A stretch of DNA of 62,967 nt, taken from positions 1 through 62,967 of the forward strand of contig CAZZHH010000019.1 of assembly GCA_964653595.1 (NCBI GenBank), in the 5' to 3' direction. Shown here one piece after another: positions 36,100 through 44,686 of the stretch. Source of the DNA: JBAXTE01 sp964653595. GTDB lineage: Bacteria > Bacteroidota > Bacteroidia > Bacteroidales > WCHB1-69. The position numbers and the translations under genes are program-made. The notes beneath the pieces are model-generated. The model saw nothing but the letters and a program-made list of their open reading frames with translations, was not told where the DNA came from and searched no databases. The number at the start of each line of letters is the position of its first letter. Position 1 is the stretch's first letter.

Positions 36100-36936
36100 C
36101 TATTTTTCTAGAATAAGTATTTCAACTCTTCTGTTTTTAGTCTCTTCTGGATTGTTTTTCAAAGGGCGTTTTCTTCCATATCCTTTGTATTTTAATCTGT
36201 TTTTTTCTATTCCATTTTGGATTAATAGATTATAAATAGCGAACGCTCTTCGAGTAGACAAGTCGTTTCTGTCTTGAGTATCGCAACAAATATGACCTTG
36301 AATCTCAATTTTTAAAGTGCTATTCTCTTGCATGGTTTCAATTAGATTTTCTAATGCTGGCACCGATTCTTCTAACCATACATCCGACCCGCCTACAAAT
36401 TGAATGTTATTCAGCAACAAAGTGTTTCCGGCTTCCATGTTTTTGATGGTTTCTGTTAGATCAGAAACAACCTCTTTCGTTGGAGGAACTTCTGGGGGAA
36501 TGTTCTGCTCTATTTTCTCATTTTTTTCAACAGAAGGTTTTTTGATAAAAGTGTAAATGATATCCACTTTTCGGTGATCTGCACATCCTTTTGAATTTGA
36601 GCTGGAATGATTACACATGGTTGATCCAACTCCTATAATTCCTGTAAACTGAAGAGAGTCTGCCCCATTTTCTATTAGGATTTTTTTTACTGTTTCTGCT
36701 CTTTTTAACGATAGATTTTGGTTATATTTTGAATCTCCTACGTAGTCAGCATATCCTTTAATTTGAATTTGAACAGAAATTTGGTTGGATTGTAGATTTT
36801 TTGCGAATTGTTTTAGTTTGTTGTATTCGCTTTTTGTAAGTTCAAATTGGTTTGTTTCAAAATATACAATAAGGGTCTCTTGTGCTATTAACGATAGGTT
36901 TAATGCTAGTAAAATGGGAAGTAAAATGCGTTTCAT
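36100..36936 (-). CDS. Protein with two OmpA-like domains
   Basis: A 278-residue exported protein (signal about 1-18). Two OmpA/MotB-type peptidoglycan-binding domains: residues 20-130 (IQIKGYADYVGDSKYNQNLS, LSLKRAETVKKIL) and about 175-278 (IEIQGHICCDTQDRNDLSTR, RRAFAIYNLLIQNGI, NRRVEILI). Duplicated OmpA domains in one chain are less common than single ones, and no barrel or lipobox is present, so it is presumably soluble in the periplasm and may bridge the outer membrane to peptidoglycan. The preceding small gene is 50 bp upstream on the same strand. Confidence 0.85.
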   Translation of the reverse strand: MKRILLPILLALNLSLIAQETLIVYFETNQFELTKSEYNKLKQFAKNLQSNQISVQIQIKGYADYVGDSKYNQNLSLKRAETVKKILIENGADSLQFTGIIGVGSTMCNHSSSNSKGCADHRKVDIIYTFIKKPSVEKNEKIEQNIPPEVPPTKEVVSDLTETIKNMEAGNTLLLNNIQFVGGSDVWLEESVPALENLIETMQENSTLKIEIQGHICCDTQDRNDLSTRRAFAIYNLLIQNGIEKNRLKYKGYGRKRPLKNNPEETKNRRVEILILEK

Positions 36937-36986
36937 CGTGATGTTGATTTGAATATTTTGTGTTTAAAAAGGATGTTTTTGATTTT

Positions 36987-37334
36987 TTAAATTGTATTGC
37001 TCAGAAAATAATAACCCAACGATATCCCTATCATTGTACAACAGGTGATCGCAATTACCACTGCACAGCCATTTTGGCCATTCATTTGTTGGTGGATAAA
37101 AAGGGTACTCTCCAAATATGGACTTTGTTCGTATGCCATGATCACATTGGGATAATTTGTTGCAATTTCATCATGGCTAACAAAATAATTAGATGCAATT
37201 TGTTTTTCAAGCGTAGACAAGTCTGTCATCATTTCACTCACTTTCTGGTTGTCTATTTTAAACAAATCTGCATTGCCTGCTTGAGAATAGGAGAGGTTAA
37301 GGATAAGTATTAAGCCAATTATAAATGATTTCAT
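36987..37334 (-). CDS. Small exported protein with C-terminal membrane segment
   Basis: A 115-residue protein of unknown function. Signal-like N-terminus 1-19 (ending SQAG), a soluble middle (20-85), then a hydrophobic C-terminal segment (about 87-112) beginning at NGCAVVIAITCCTMIG with three Cys. It is upstream of, and probably co-transcribed with, the double OmpA protein. A TATATTTG box lies at 37369-37376 (minus strand), 35 bp before the start. No homology is recognised. Confidence 0.6.
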   Translation of the reverse strand: MKSFIIGLILILNLSYSQAGNADLFKIDNQKVSEMMTDLSTLEKQIASNYFVSHDEIATNYPNVIMAYEQSPYLESTLFIHQQMNGQNGCAVVIAITCCTMIGISLGYYFLSNTI

Positions 37335-37415
37335 GTCTGTTTTGAATTTAGTGCAATGTTAACTTTTGCAAATATAATATTTTTAAAATAGATTATTTGT
37401 TAAAATATATTGGAA

Positions 37416-37457
37416 ATAAAAAAATCGGACAAAACAGGATTACCTCTTTGCCCGATT
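37416..37457 (-). terminator. Terminator after the giant T9SS gene
   Basis: AATCGG (37423-37428) pairs with CCGATT (37452-37457), extended by CAAA/TTTG. On the minus strand the stem is followed by a T run. Confidence 0.75.
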
Positions 37458-37477
37458 CATTTATGTTCCTTTTTATC

Positions 37478-40400
37478 TTACTTATTTAATATCAATTTTT
37501 GTGTTGGCAGTGTCGATTTATTCATAATAAATTTTAAATAATAACTGCCTGGTGCAAAATTCGACATGTCTATGACTGTGATAGTGGATCTGTTTTCGAT
37601 AAGAACAGATTTCGAGATGATTAATTGTCCAATGTTGTCGTAAATGTTTACACTTCCTTGATCCGCAACATCTCCTTTTATCACTATGTTTATCACTCCA
37701 TCGGTTGGATTTGGATATACATACAAATGTGGTTCAATTTCGTTGTTGCAATAGGATGTAGTAACTCCTAATACTTTTTTGTTGCCATTATAATCAAATT
37801 GAGACAATCGAGTATAACTTGATTCAGAAGTGAATTGGTTGTATGAGTATTCGTAATTCAGTGGTAGATTGGAGTTTCCTGCACCGTTTATTCTATCTAC
37901 AAAGTTCCACATAATACCATCTGAGCTTTGTTCGAGGATGTAATAATGATTGTTTGTTTCGGAGGAGGAGGTCCATTTGATTTTGATGCTGTTTTTATCA
38001 CAAATGCTATTCAAATGGATTAATTCAACTGGTAAGCCACTTGTAGCTATCCCTATTGCATATTCCGAAAAAGATGTCCATCCAGTGCGTTGCGAAAATC
38101 CGTCAGCAACCGTTGTCCCAGGTGTGTTTGCTGCATTTGGTGATCCTCCTATAGCAGTCCAATCGGATGCCAATGTTGATCCAGAAGTCCTCTTTAACGG
38201 ATTGAATAAATTGTCTGTTAACCCACTAAAAGGATTACTTCCTCCACCATCGTCAAACCATAATTTAATCGAATAGCTGCCACTAGATGGAGCTGTGTTT
38301 GGATCGATACGCCAGATTCCTTCAGTGGCTATAGAAGTGTATACCAATCCTCCATCATTGGCGATGGATGGATTTAGGGATCCAGTGCTGGTATAGGGTG
38401 TGATAAAGGTTGCATCTAAATAGGTTACTCCCAATAAGTCAGAATTTATTAGTTCTGCTAGAGTGTACCGACTCGATGAGCCAACTGGTAAAGAATAGGT
38501 GTAGGTTCCACTGTTGATATGTCTTCTTAAATTGCCATACACATATCTATTGGTCCCATGATTGTCGATAGAGGCAGGATCTGGATTTGTAATTACTAAC
38601 CAATTTGCTCCAGTTATTATTTTTCCATTTACAAAACTTAAGGTTCCCGTTTCATCTAATGTCATGGTACTGTTTAAGTTTAAATTGGATGAGTTATTTA
38701 AGGTTACATTATGAAAATTTCCTGACCCTGTTTTGGTGTAGTATTGTAGAGCTGACCCAGTAAATTTCACTGCTCCCATGCTATTGGTAGTCAATGTTCC
38801 AGTGTGAATGAAATCTCCACAGATGTTTAATTCGGCTTTTGAGTCGGAAAAAGTGAGCGATGCTCCAGTTTGAATGGTAATGTTTTTTGATCGGGCAACA
38901 TCCGAAGGATTAAACCCAATGTCGGGATTATTTGCAGTTACAGGGATGCTTACATTTGTTTCACAGGTAGGCAAACAGCCATTTTGCCAATTGGAAGGCT
39001 CAAACCAGTTGTTTGTTCCTCCTATGGTTCCCAACCAAGTAATAGGATCTGTAGGAGTGATGATGCTTGCATTTACAGTTATACAACTACTTGGAGCGCA
39101 ACCTGCAGGTACCGCAGATACATAAAAGGTGGTGTTTGCGGTTAAGTTGTATGATAGCACCGAACTACTACTCGATTGCAGTAATGTGCCGTTGCAACTC
39201 GATAAGTACCAATTGTATGTGTATCCTGGCTGTGGTGAGTTTATGATAAGAGAAACACTGTTTGCACCACACGTTTGTTGATCATTTACAGAAGGTGGCG
39301 TGGCATCGTTCCCAATTTGTACGATGTCTGTTCTTGGACTCGAACATCCGAAACTGTTGGTTGACTGTACATAATAATGGTTGGTTCCGGTTGGTGCATT
39401 GGTTACATTCAAGGATGTTCCTGATCCCAATAAATTGCCTCCTGTAACAGCATCGTACCAGTCGTATGCATACGATGGGTCGGGGGAGTTTACATTTACC
39501 GTGAATGATCCGCCTGTGCATAACGTAAAGGGACTCCCTGTAACGGTTGGCTGCGTAGGTCCTGGGAAAATGGTGATGTATCGATTAACGGTTTCTAACG
39601 GACCACAACATTCGGATTTAATGTTTAATGTTAAAAGAAAAACTTGATTGTAGCCTGTTGGATTTTGGAAAGTAATATTTGTAGTAGCCATGGTCGGGTT
39701 TTCGATAGTTGCAGTACAACCCGTTGGTGCAGTTGCAGTCCACATATATTCATAACCGGCATTGCCAGCTACCGAACTTGTGTAGTTGTAGGTGGTTGGA
39801 CATCCCGCTCCAGAGGGTGCTCCTAATATTGACCCTGAGCTTGGAATTGGCATGGTCATATTGGTAAAATCTTTAAAAACTTTCACGTTTTCTAAGATGT
39901 CTTTTCTGCCAGTAGAAACATATTGCGTTATCGTTGTAGAATTGTTAGAAGAAGCCACTGTAGCCCCATTCCCTAAAAGCCAATTGGGAGCACTACTACC
40001 CGTGTTGTACGTTATGTTCGAATTTAAACAGGAGCTATTAGTGGCAGTGATGGTCTGGTAGCCACTGATATTTACATTTGCCCAATTCAAGTCGTTGGGA
40101 CCACCAACAAGAATACCAATACCACCAGGACTTCCACCTTGGGCATATATTTCACAATCGGTAATATTTCCATTTATCCCATCCGATGCATATATACCAT
40201 AAGTGTTGGTGCCATAAGGTACTGCTAAGTTTTCATCTGCTCCAATACACGGGCCATTTGGACTAACTCCTGTTTTTCTGATTTGGTTGTCGAAATCAAT
40301 CAGTACTCCTGTTCCTGCGATGCCCACACCTTTTGCCGGACTGCCATCTTGAAGATGTAAGTTGGAAGCTGTGTTCACAAAAAGTGGATCCACATTTAAT

Positions 40401-43400
40401 GAATTTGTATCTTGCGATGTGCCTGTTTTCCATGCTCCAAAATCACGCGGAGTGTTGCCACCGTCATAAGAGCCTAGATTTGCGCCAGCAGTTACTGTAA
40501 ATAAATCGTTGTAATCACTGGTGAGGGTATTTGTATTGGTTACAATGGAAAAGTGTTTACCAGTACCACCACCCGTAGCTAGGCGGGCATTGTAAAAAAT
40601 GTTGTTTTTCAATACAATCGAAGCATTATAATCTCGTTTAAAACCATAAGTATGGATAGAGCTAGAAGATGTAACCGAACCTCCAATATAAACGGAGTTG
40701 AAAAGATAGTTACAAGCAGATGATGAAGCTTGCCAAATACCGTAAATATTTGCAGTGGTAGATATGCCTGTACCTAGACTAATCATGTTGTTTTTAAGGG
40801 TAGCAATGCCATTAAAAGTTTTTATGCCAGTAATTTTTGCAGAATTGGAGGATGCAGTTAGATTATATATGTTATTTTTTTCAATAGTAGTCCCTACTGT
40901 GTTATCGTGATGACATACAATGCCAAAAACCTGAACAGTGCCAGTGCCAGTGCTAGATAATGAATTAATAGTGTTGTTTGCAATAGAGTGACCTCCGTTT
41001 GTAGAGTTAATACTTGCAATACCTGTTACGGCAGACATTAAACCGACAGTAGACCAATCTGAAGTTCTGGTGCTGGCAACAGAGATGTTTTTTATGATAT
41101 TTCCAATTACTACTTGTTTCCCATTGGTTGCTTCGTTGTACAATCCTACAAAAAATGCTCCTGTCCCAGTGCAATTATTGTTGATATTAGCGATGGTGTT
41201 ATTTGAAACGGTAGTATTATAATTTCCATCAGTTCCAAAATAAATCCCTCCAATCGTCGCTGCTGGTGTGGCTCCCGAAGCTGTAGAAATACTGTTGGCG
41301 GTGGTTTCGTTTCCTATTACATTTCCCGAAATGATTACATCGTTGATAAGTGATCCGCCAACTTGTATGGCATTAAAGCCTAATTGAGAAATAACTGTGC
41401 CATTAATGGTGATAGAGCCAATTCTGTTGTTCATCACATTGCCATCTCCATATTTTAGTATGCCAATATTCCATCCTGTCCATGTAGATGTTGAACCAGC
41501 GATACAATTCAGTTTAATGGATCCAGTGCTGTTATCGCCAATGGTGTTGCCCAAAACATTAATTCTGCCAGAAGAAAAAATTCCTGTAAAAGCATCATCT
41601 TGATCACTTTCGATTTTCATGCTAATATCGAAATTTTTAATCATATTGTTGCTAATGGTAGATACCCCATTTGAACTAGATTTTAGATAAATTGCAGTTA
41701 CATTACTATTGTAGGAAGTATCTGAGATTGTCCATGGCCCACCTGCACATAAAGGAGCCTGCCCTCCTATATAATTTCCAGAAATGTTATAATCATTTCC
41801 ATTTGAACTTATTATGTATATTCCCGAGAATTTCCAATCTGGTCGCGATACCGTTTGATAAAAGCTGTTGTTCGTAATAGTCCATGCATTATTCCCTCCA
41901 CTAATATAAATTCCGCTTGAATTGTAGTAAGTATTCCAGAAATTAAATATATTACATCCTGAAACAGTATTATAATCATTTTCTTTTCCAAAAGTACCAT
42001 AGCTATATATACCGTTCGTAGGAGTAGTAGTGCCATCTTGAATGTTGCAGAATAAGATGCTGTTTTTGTCATTTCCAGTAGTAGAGCCAGAGCTAAAATA
42101 TACTACTCCATTATATAAATCGGTACTATATACCCCTTTTAAGGTAGTATATGAAATGGTGTTCATACACGCATCATTGATAAATTTTAAGGTAGAACCA
42201 CCTGTGTTTGTGTTGGATAAAATTAAGCTATTCGCTGCACCCGATTGATTTAATCTTCCATCGAATGTAACTCGGTCAGCTCCATTAAAAGTAATGAGTG
42301 AAGTGGTTATAGAACCAGAAATTGTTCGTGTGGCTCCTGTCGGATATATTGTGATAGAATATCCATTTACTCCTGCACAATCTACCCATTGATTTAAACT
42401 GGCTTCTGCTGTTTCTGTGATATTGGAGATGATTTGCAATTCTAAGTTTCCAGATAATCCGTTAGCATTGATTGCATCAAAAGCGGATTTTAAGGTGGTG
42501 TAATTTCCAGTAGTGCCAACTGTTTTTATTCCAGATAATCCACTGCCAAGAATTGTTAGGGTTGCAGCTGTTGAATTGGCAGTGCTACAAGTTCCAGTTA
42601 CAACGCAGTCGTAGTTGCCTGCATCTCCAGCTACTATACTTCCGATGGTATAGGTGTCGCTGGTTGCTCCCGTAATATTGGTGCCATTTTTTCGCCATTG
42701 GTAGGTTAACCCCGATCCAGTAGCTATGATATTAAATGTAACGGATGAACCAACACAACCATTTTGACTAGCAGGATTTGTAATAAAAACAGGTGCTCCC
42801 AAAACGGGCGCCACCACACTTCCGCACGATGCCGACCAGCAACCAAGTAGCGTGTTATATGCTCTTAGATTATAAGTGCCTGCAACTGGTGGATTATAAG
42901 TGCTTGAGAAACCAAGAGCAGTGCTATTTCCGCAACTTTGCCCTTGCCAGTACCAATTTACATTTGCTGGTGGCGTTCCTGATGCGGTAAGTGTTACACT
43001 ACAAGCCATACTGCTTGCTGTTGGATTTGAAGGAGTAGCAGGTGCAGCAGTAGCATTAACTGTGAGTTGGACTGAATTTGAACTTAAACTTCCGCAACTA
43101 TTGGAGAGTAGGCATTGGTAACCAGAGTATGTGCCTGCAGCGATACTGCCACTTATTTGGAGTGTAGATGAGTTCGTACCATTATATACTGCACCAGCAG
43201 GCACACCATTGGTTACATTTACACCATTGTATTGCCATTGATAGGAGAGAGATGGTGTTGATGAACTGATGGAAAATTCTGAACTTCCACCTGCACAAAG
43301 GGTTTGATTTATGGGTTGGGTAGTGATTGTGATACAGGTATAGGATATGGTGACTTTACCATTCGCACCATCACCTCCATATGCTATTTCTGCAGAGCCA

Positions 43401-44635
43401 CCACCACCACCACCTGGAGTGGAGCCATTTTGCCCATTGCTTGTGCCTGTGCCTCCAGAGCCTCCATTTCCACCACCAGTGGGCGCTAACCCACCAGCAT
43501 TAATTTCACCAGCTATACCATCTGCACCAGTTCCAGCGGATGATCCACCACCACCGCCAGTACCGGCATTATTAGTTAATCCAGCACTTCCATTCCCTCC
43601 AGAATATTTTGTGTCACCTATTCCAGATGCAGAAGCGCCGCCAACTCCACCAGCACCAGGAGATCCCCCAGAAGTATTAGATCCGCCGGCGCCTCCTTTG
43701 GCAAGAATGGTTGAAACATCTTTAAACCAAGAGTCCCCACCACTTAACGACTGAGCCCCAGCTGTAGTCGAATATTGATATCCACCATATCCTACATTTA
43801 CACCATACGTAGCATTCGGGGTAACGGCAATTGAGTTGGTTTTGCTGTATGCGCCACCGCCACCACCGCCACCACCATCTTCAGTGGTATCGTTTCCGCC
43901 GCCGCCGCCGCCGCCACCCCAGCACGCTGCAGAAACTGAAGTTACACCTGTTGGAGCGGTAAAGTATCCGGATGAGGTGTAGGTTTTCGTGAAATTATTA
44001 TTGTCATAAGTAAGAGATATATTGTCGATGGCAAAATACGCTGGGGGGTCAACTCCATCGTTTTTAAAAGTGAAAACCAACCTTATCGTTGATCCTGCAT
44101 ACGATGTTAAATCAATAGGGGTTTGTTGTGTAAAGTTGGAAATAACAGGATTGGTATATGCGAAAATTTGATTGTAACCAGCTCCAGGTAATGTGCCATC
44201 AACAGGAGTATAGGAAGTAGTTGTTATATAGCTATAAATATAGTCGTAGGTGTTATCGATTGCGGGATATTTTAAATAGAAACTTAACGATACATTTTGA
44301 GACCCAGCTGGGATTGTTAGGTCTCTATAAATGTGTGAAATTCGAGTAGTGTTACTACTTCCAAAGGTTGTCGAATTAGTGCCTATAAAAGCTGAATTTG
44401 AGCCACCTTGAGCACCAGCAGCAGTGCCAACATACCATGTGGGAGAAGTTGTTCCAATAGCAGTCCATCCATTAGCCGCAAAGGTAGATCCATTTTCAAA
44501 ACCGCCATCCCCGGTTGGGTTTAATAATATAATTTGACCGTAACTATAATTGGAAACAAATGCTAAGAATAATAAAATAATGGCATTTATTCCGGTTTTA
44601 TGGCATTTAGATAAAAGTGTTCTTTCGTTTTTCAT
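37478..44635 (-). CDS. Giant T9SS type A secreted protein (2385 aa)
   Basis: Signal peptide about 1-33 (ending YGQ). A jelly-roll-like domain lies at about 35-215. A glycine-rich segment at 235-430, with several runs of G, is encoded by the GC-rich stretch near 43340-43920. Ig-like domains follow (about 435-710; each with TQPINQTLC or similar). A parallel beta-helix region is at about 715-1480 (repeated N-x-I-x-N-N-T-I-type turns). Further PKD/Ig-like repeats occupy 1500-1830, an IWxG-NW domain is at about 1840-2000, and the last 75-80 residues are a type A sorting domain (YVYPNPTDGVINI). Likely a large adhesin or polysaccharide-binding surface protein. The stop is 21 bp from a terminator. 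Substrate unknown. Confidence 0.85.
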   Translation of the reverse strand: MKNERTLLSKCHKTGINAIILLFLAFVSNYSYGQIILLNPTGDGGFENGSTFAANGWTAIGTTSPTWYVGTAAGAQGGSNSAFIGTNSTTFGSSNTTRISHIYRDLTIPAGSQNVSLSFYLKYPAIDNTYDYIYSYITTTSYTPVDGTLPGAGYNQIFAYTNPVISNFTQQTPIDLTSYAGSTIRLVFTFKNDGVDPPAYFAIDNISLTYDNNNFTKTYTSSGYFTAPTGVTSVSAACWGGGGGGGGNDTTEDGGGGGGGGAYSKTNSIAVTPNATYGVNVGYGGYQYSTTAGAQSLSGGDSWFKDVSTILAKGGAGGSNTSGGSPGAGGVGGASASGIGDTKYSGGNGSAGLTNNAGTGGGGGSSAGTGADGIAGEINAGGLAPTGGGNGGSGGTGTSNGQNGSTPGGGGGGSAEIAYGGDGANGKVTISYTCITITTQPINQTLCAGGSSEFSISSSTPSLSYQWQYNGVNVTNGVPAGAVYNGTNSSTLQISGSIAAGTYSGYQCLLSNSCGSLSSNSVQLTVNATAAPATPSNPTASSMACSVTLTASGTPPANVNWYWQGQSCGNSTALGFSSTYNPPVAGTYNLRAYNTLLGCWSASCGSVVAPVLGAPVFITNPASQNGCVGSSVTFNIIATGSGLTYQWRKNGTNITGATSDTYTIGSIVAGDAGNYDCVVTGTCSTANSTAATLTILGSGLSGIKTVGTTGNYTTLKSAFDAINANGLSGNLELQIISNITETAEASLNQWVDCAGVNGYSITIYPTGATRTISGSITTSLITFNGADRVTFDGRLNQSGAANSLILSNTNTGGSTLKFINDACMNTISYTTLKGVYSTDLYNGVVYFSSGSTTGNDKNSILFCNIQDGTTTPTNGIYSYGTFGKENDYNTVSGCNIFNFWNTYYNSSGIYISGGNNAWTITNNSFYQTVSRPDWKFSGIYIISSNGNDYNISGNYIGGQAPLCAGGPWTISDTSYNSNVTAIYLKSSSNGVSTISNNMIKNFDISMKIESDQDDAFTGIFSSGRINVLGNTIGDNSTGSIKLNCIAGSTSTWTGWNIGILKYGDGNVMNNRIGSITINGTVISQLGFNAIQVGGSLINDVIISGNVIGNETTANSISTASGATPAATIGGIYFGTDGNYNTTVSNNTIANINNNCTGTGAFFVGLYNEATNGKQVVIGNIIKNISVASTRTSDWSTVGLMSAVTGIASINSTNGGHSIANNTINSLSSTGTGTVQVFGIVCHHDNTVGTTIEKNNIYNLTASSNSAKITGIKTFNGIATLKNNMISLGTGISTTANIYGIWQASSSACNYLFNSVYIGGSVTSSSSIHTYGFKRDYNASIVLKNNIFYNARLATGGGTGKHFSIVTNTNTLTSDYNDLFTVTAGANLGSYDGGNTPRDFGAWKTGTSQDTNSLNVDPLFVNTASNLHLQDGSPAKGVGIAGTGVLIDFDNQIRKTGVSPNGPCIGADENLAVPYGTNTYGIYASDGINGNITDCEIYAQGGSPGGIGILVGGPNDLNWANVNISGYQTITATNSSCLNSNITYNTGSSAPNWLLGNGATVASSNNSTTITQYVSTGRKDILENVKVFKDFTNMTMPIPSSGSILGAPSGAGCPTTYNYTSSVAGNAGYEYMWTATAPTGCTATIENPTMATTNITFQNPTGYNQVFLLTLNIKSECCGPLETVNRYITIFPGPTQPTVTGSPFTLCTGGSFTVNVNSPDPSYAYDWYDAVTGGNLLGSGTSLNVTNAPTGTNHYYVQSTNSFGCSSPRTDIVQIGNDATPPSVNDQQTCGANSVSLIINSPQPGYTYNWYLSSCNGTLLQSSSSSVLSYNLTANTTFYVSAVPAGCAPSSCITVNASIITPTDPITWLGTIGGTNNWFEPSNWQNGCLPTCETNVSIPVTANNPDIGFNPSDVARSKNITIQTGASLTFSDSKAELNICGDFIHTGTLTTNSMGAVKFTGSALQYYTKTGSGNFHNVTLNNSSNLNLNSTMTLDETGTLSFVNGKIITGANWLVITNPDPASIDNHGTNRYVYGNLRRHINSGTYTYSLPVGSSSRYTLAELINSDLLGVTYLDATFITPYTSTGSLNPSIANDGGLVYTSIATEGIWRIDPNTAPSSGSYSIKLWFDDGGGSNPFSGLTDNLFNPLKRTSGSTLASDWTAIGGSPNAANTPGTTVADGFSQRTGWTSFSEYAIGIATSGLPVELIHLNSICDKNSIKIKWTSSSETNNHYYILEQSSDGIMWNFVDRINGAGNSNLPLNYEYSYNQFTSESSYTRLSQFDYNGNKKVLGVTTSYCNNEIEPHLYVYPNPTDGVINIVIKGDVADQGSVNIYDNIGQLIISKSVLIENRSTITVIDMSNFAPGSYYLKFIMNKSTLPTQKLILNK

Positions 44636-44686
44636 ACGAGAATATCTTTAAAGCGTTTAATCTTGTTTTTCTTTTTCGTTTGTTTA

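Noticed and set aside
43347..43754. Long proline-rich reading frame on the plus strand.
   Set aside because: It is the antisense of the glycine-rich segment of the giant T9SS protein; GGN codons read as Pro in reverse. No start or ribosome site supports it.
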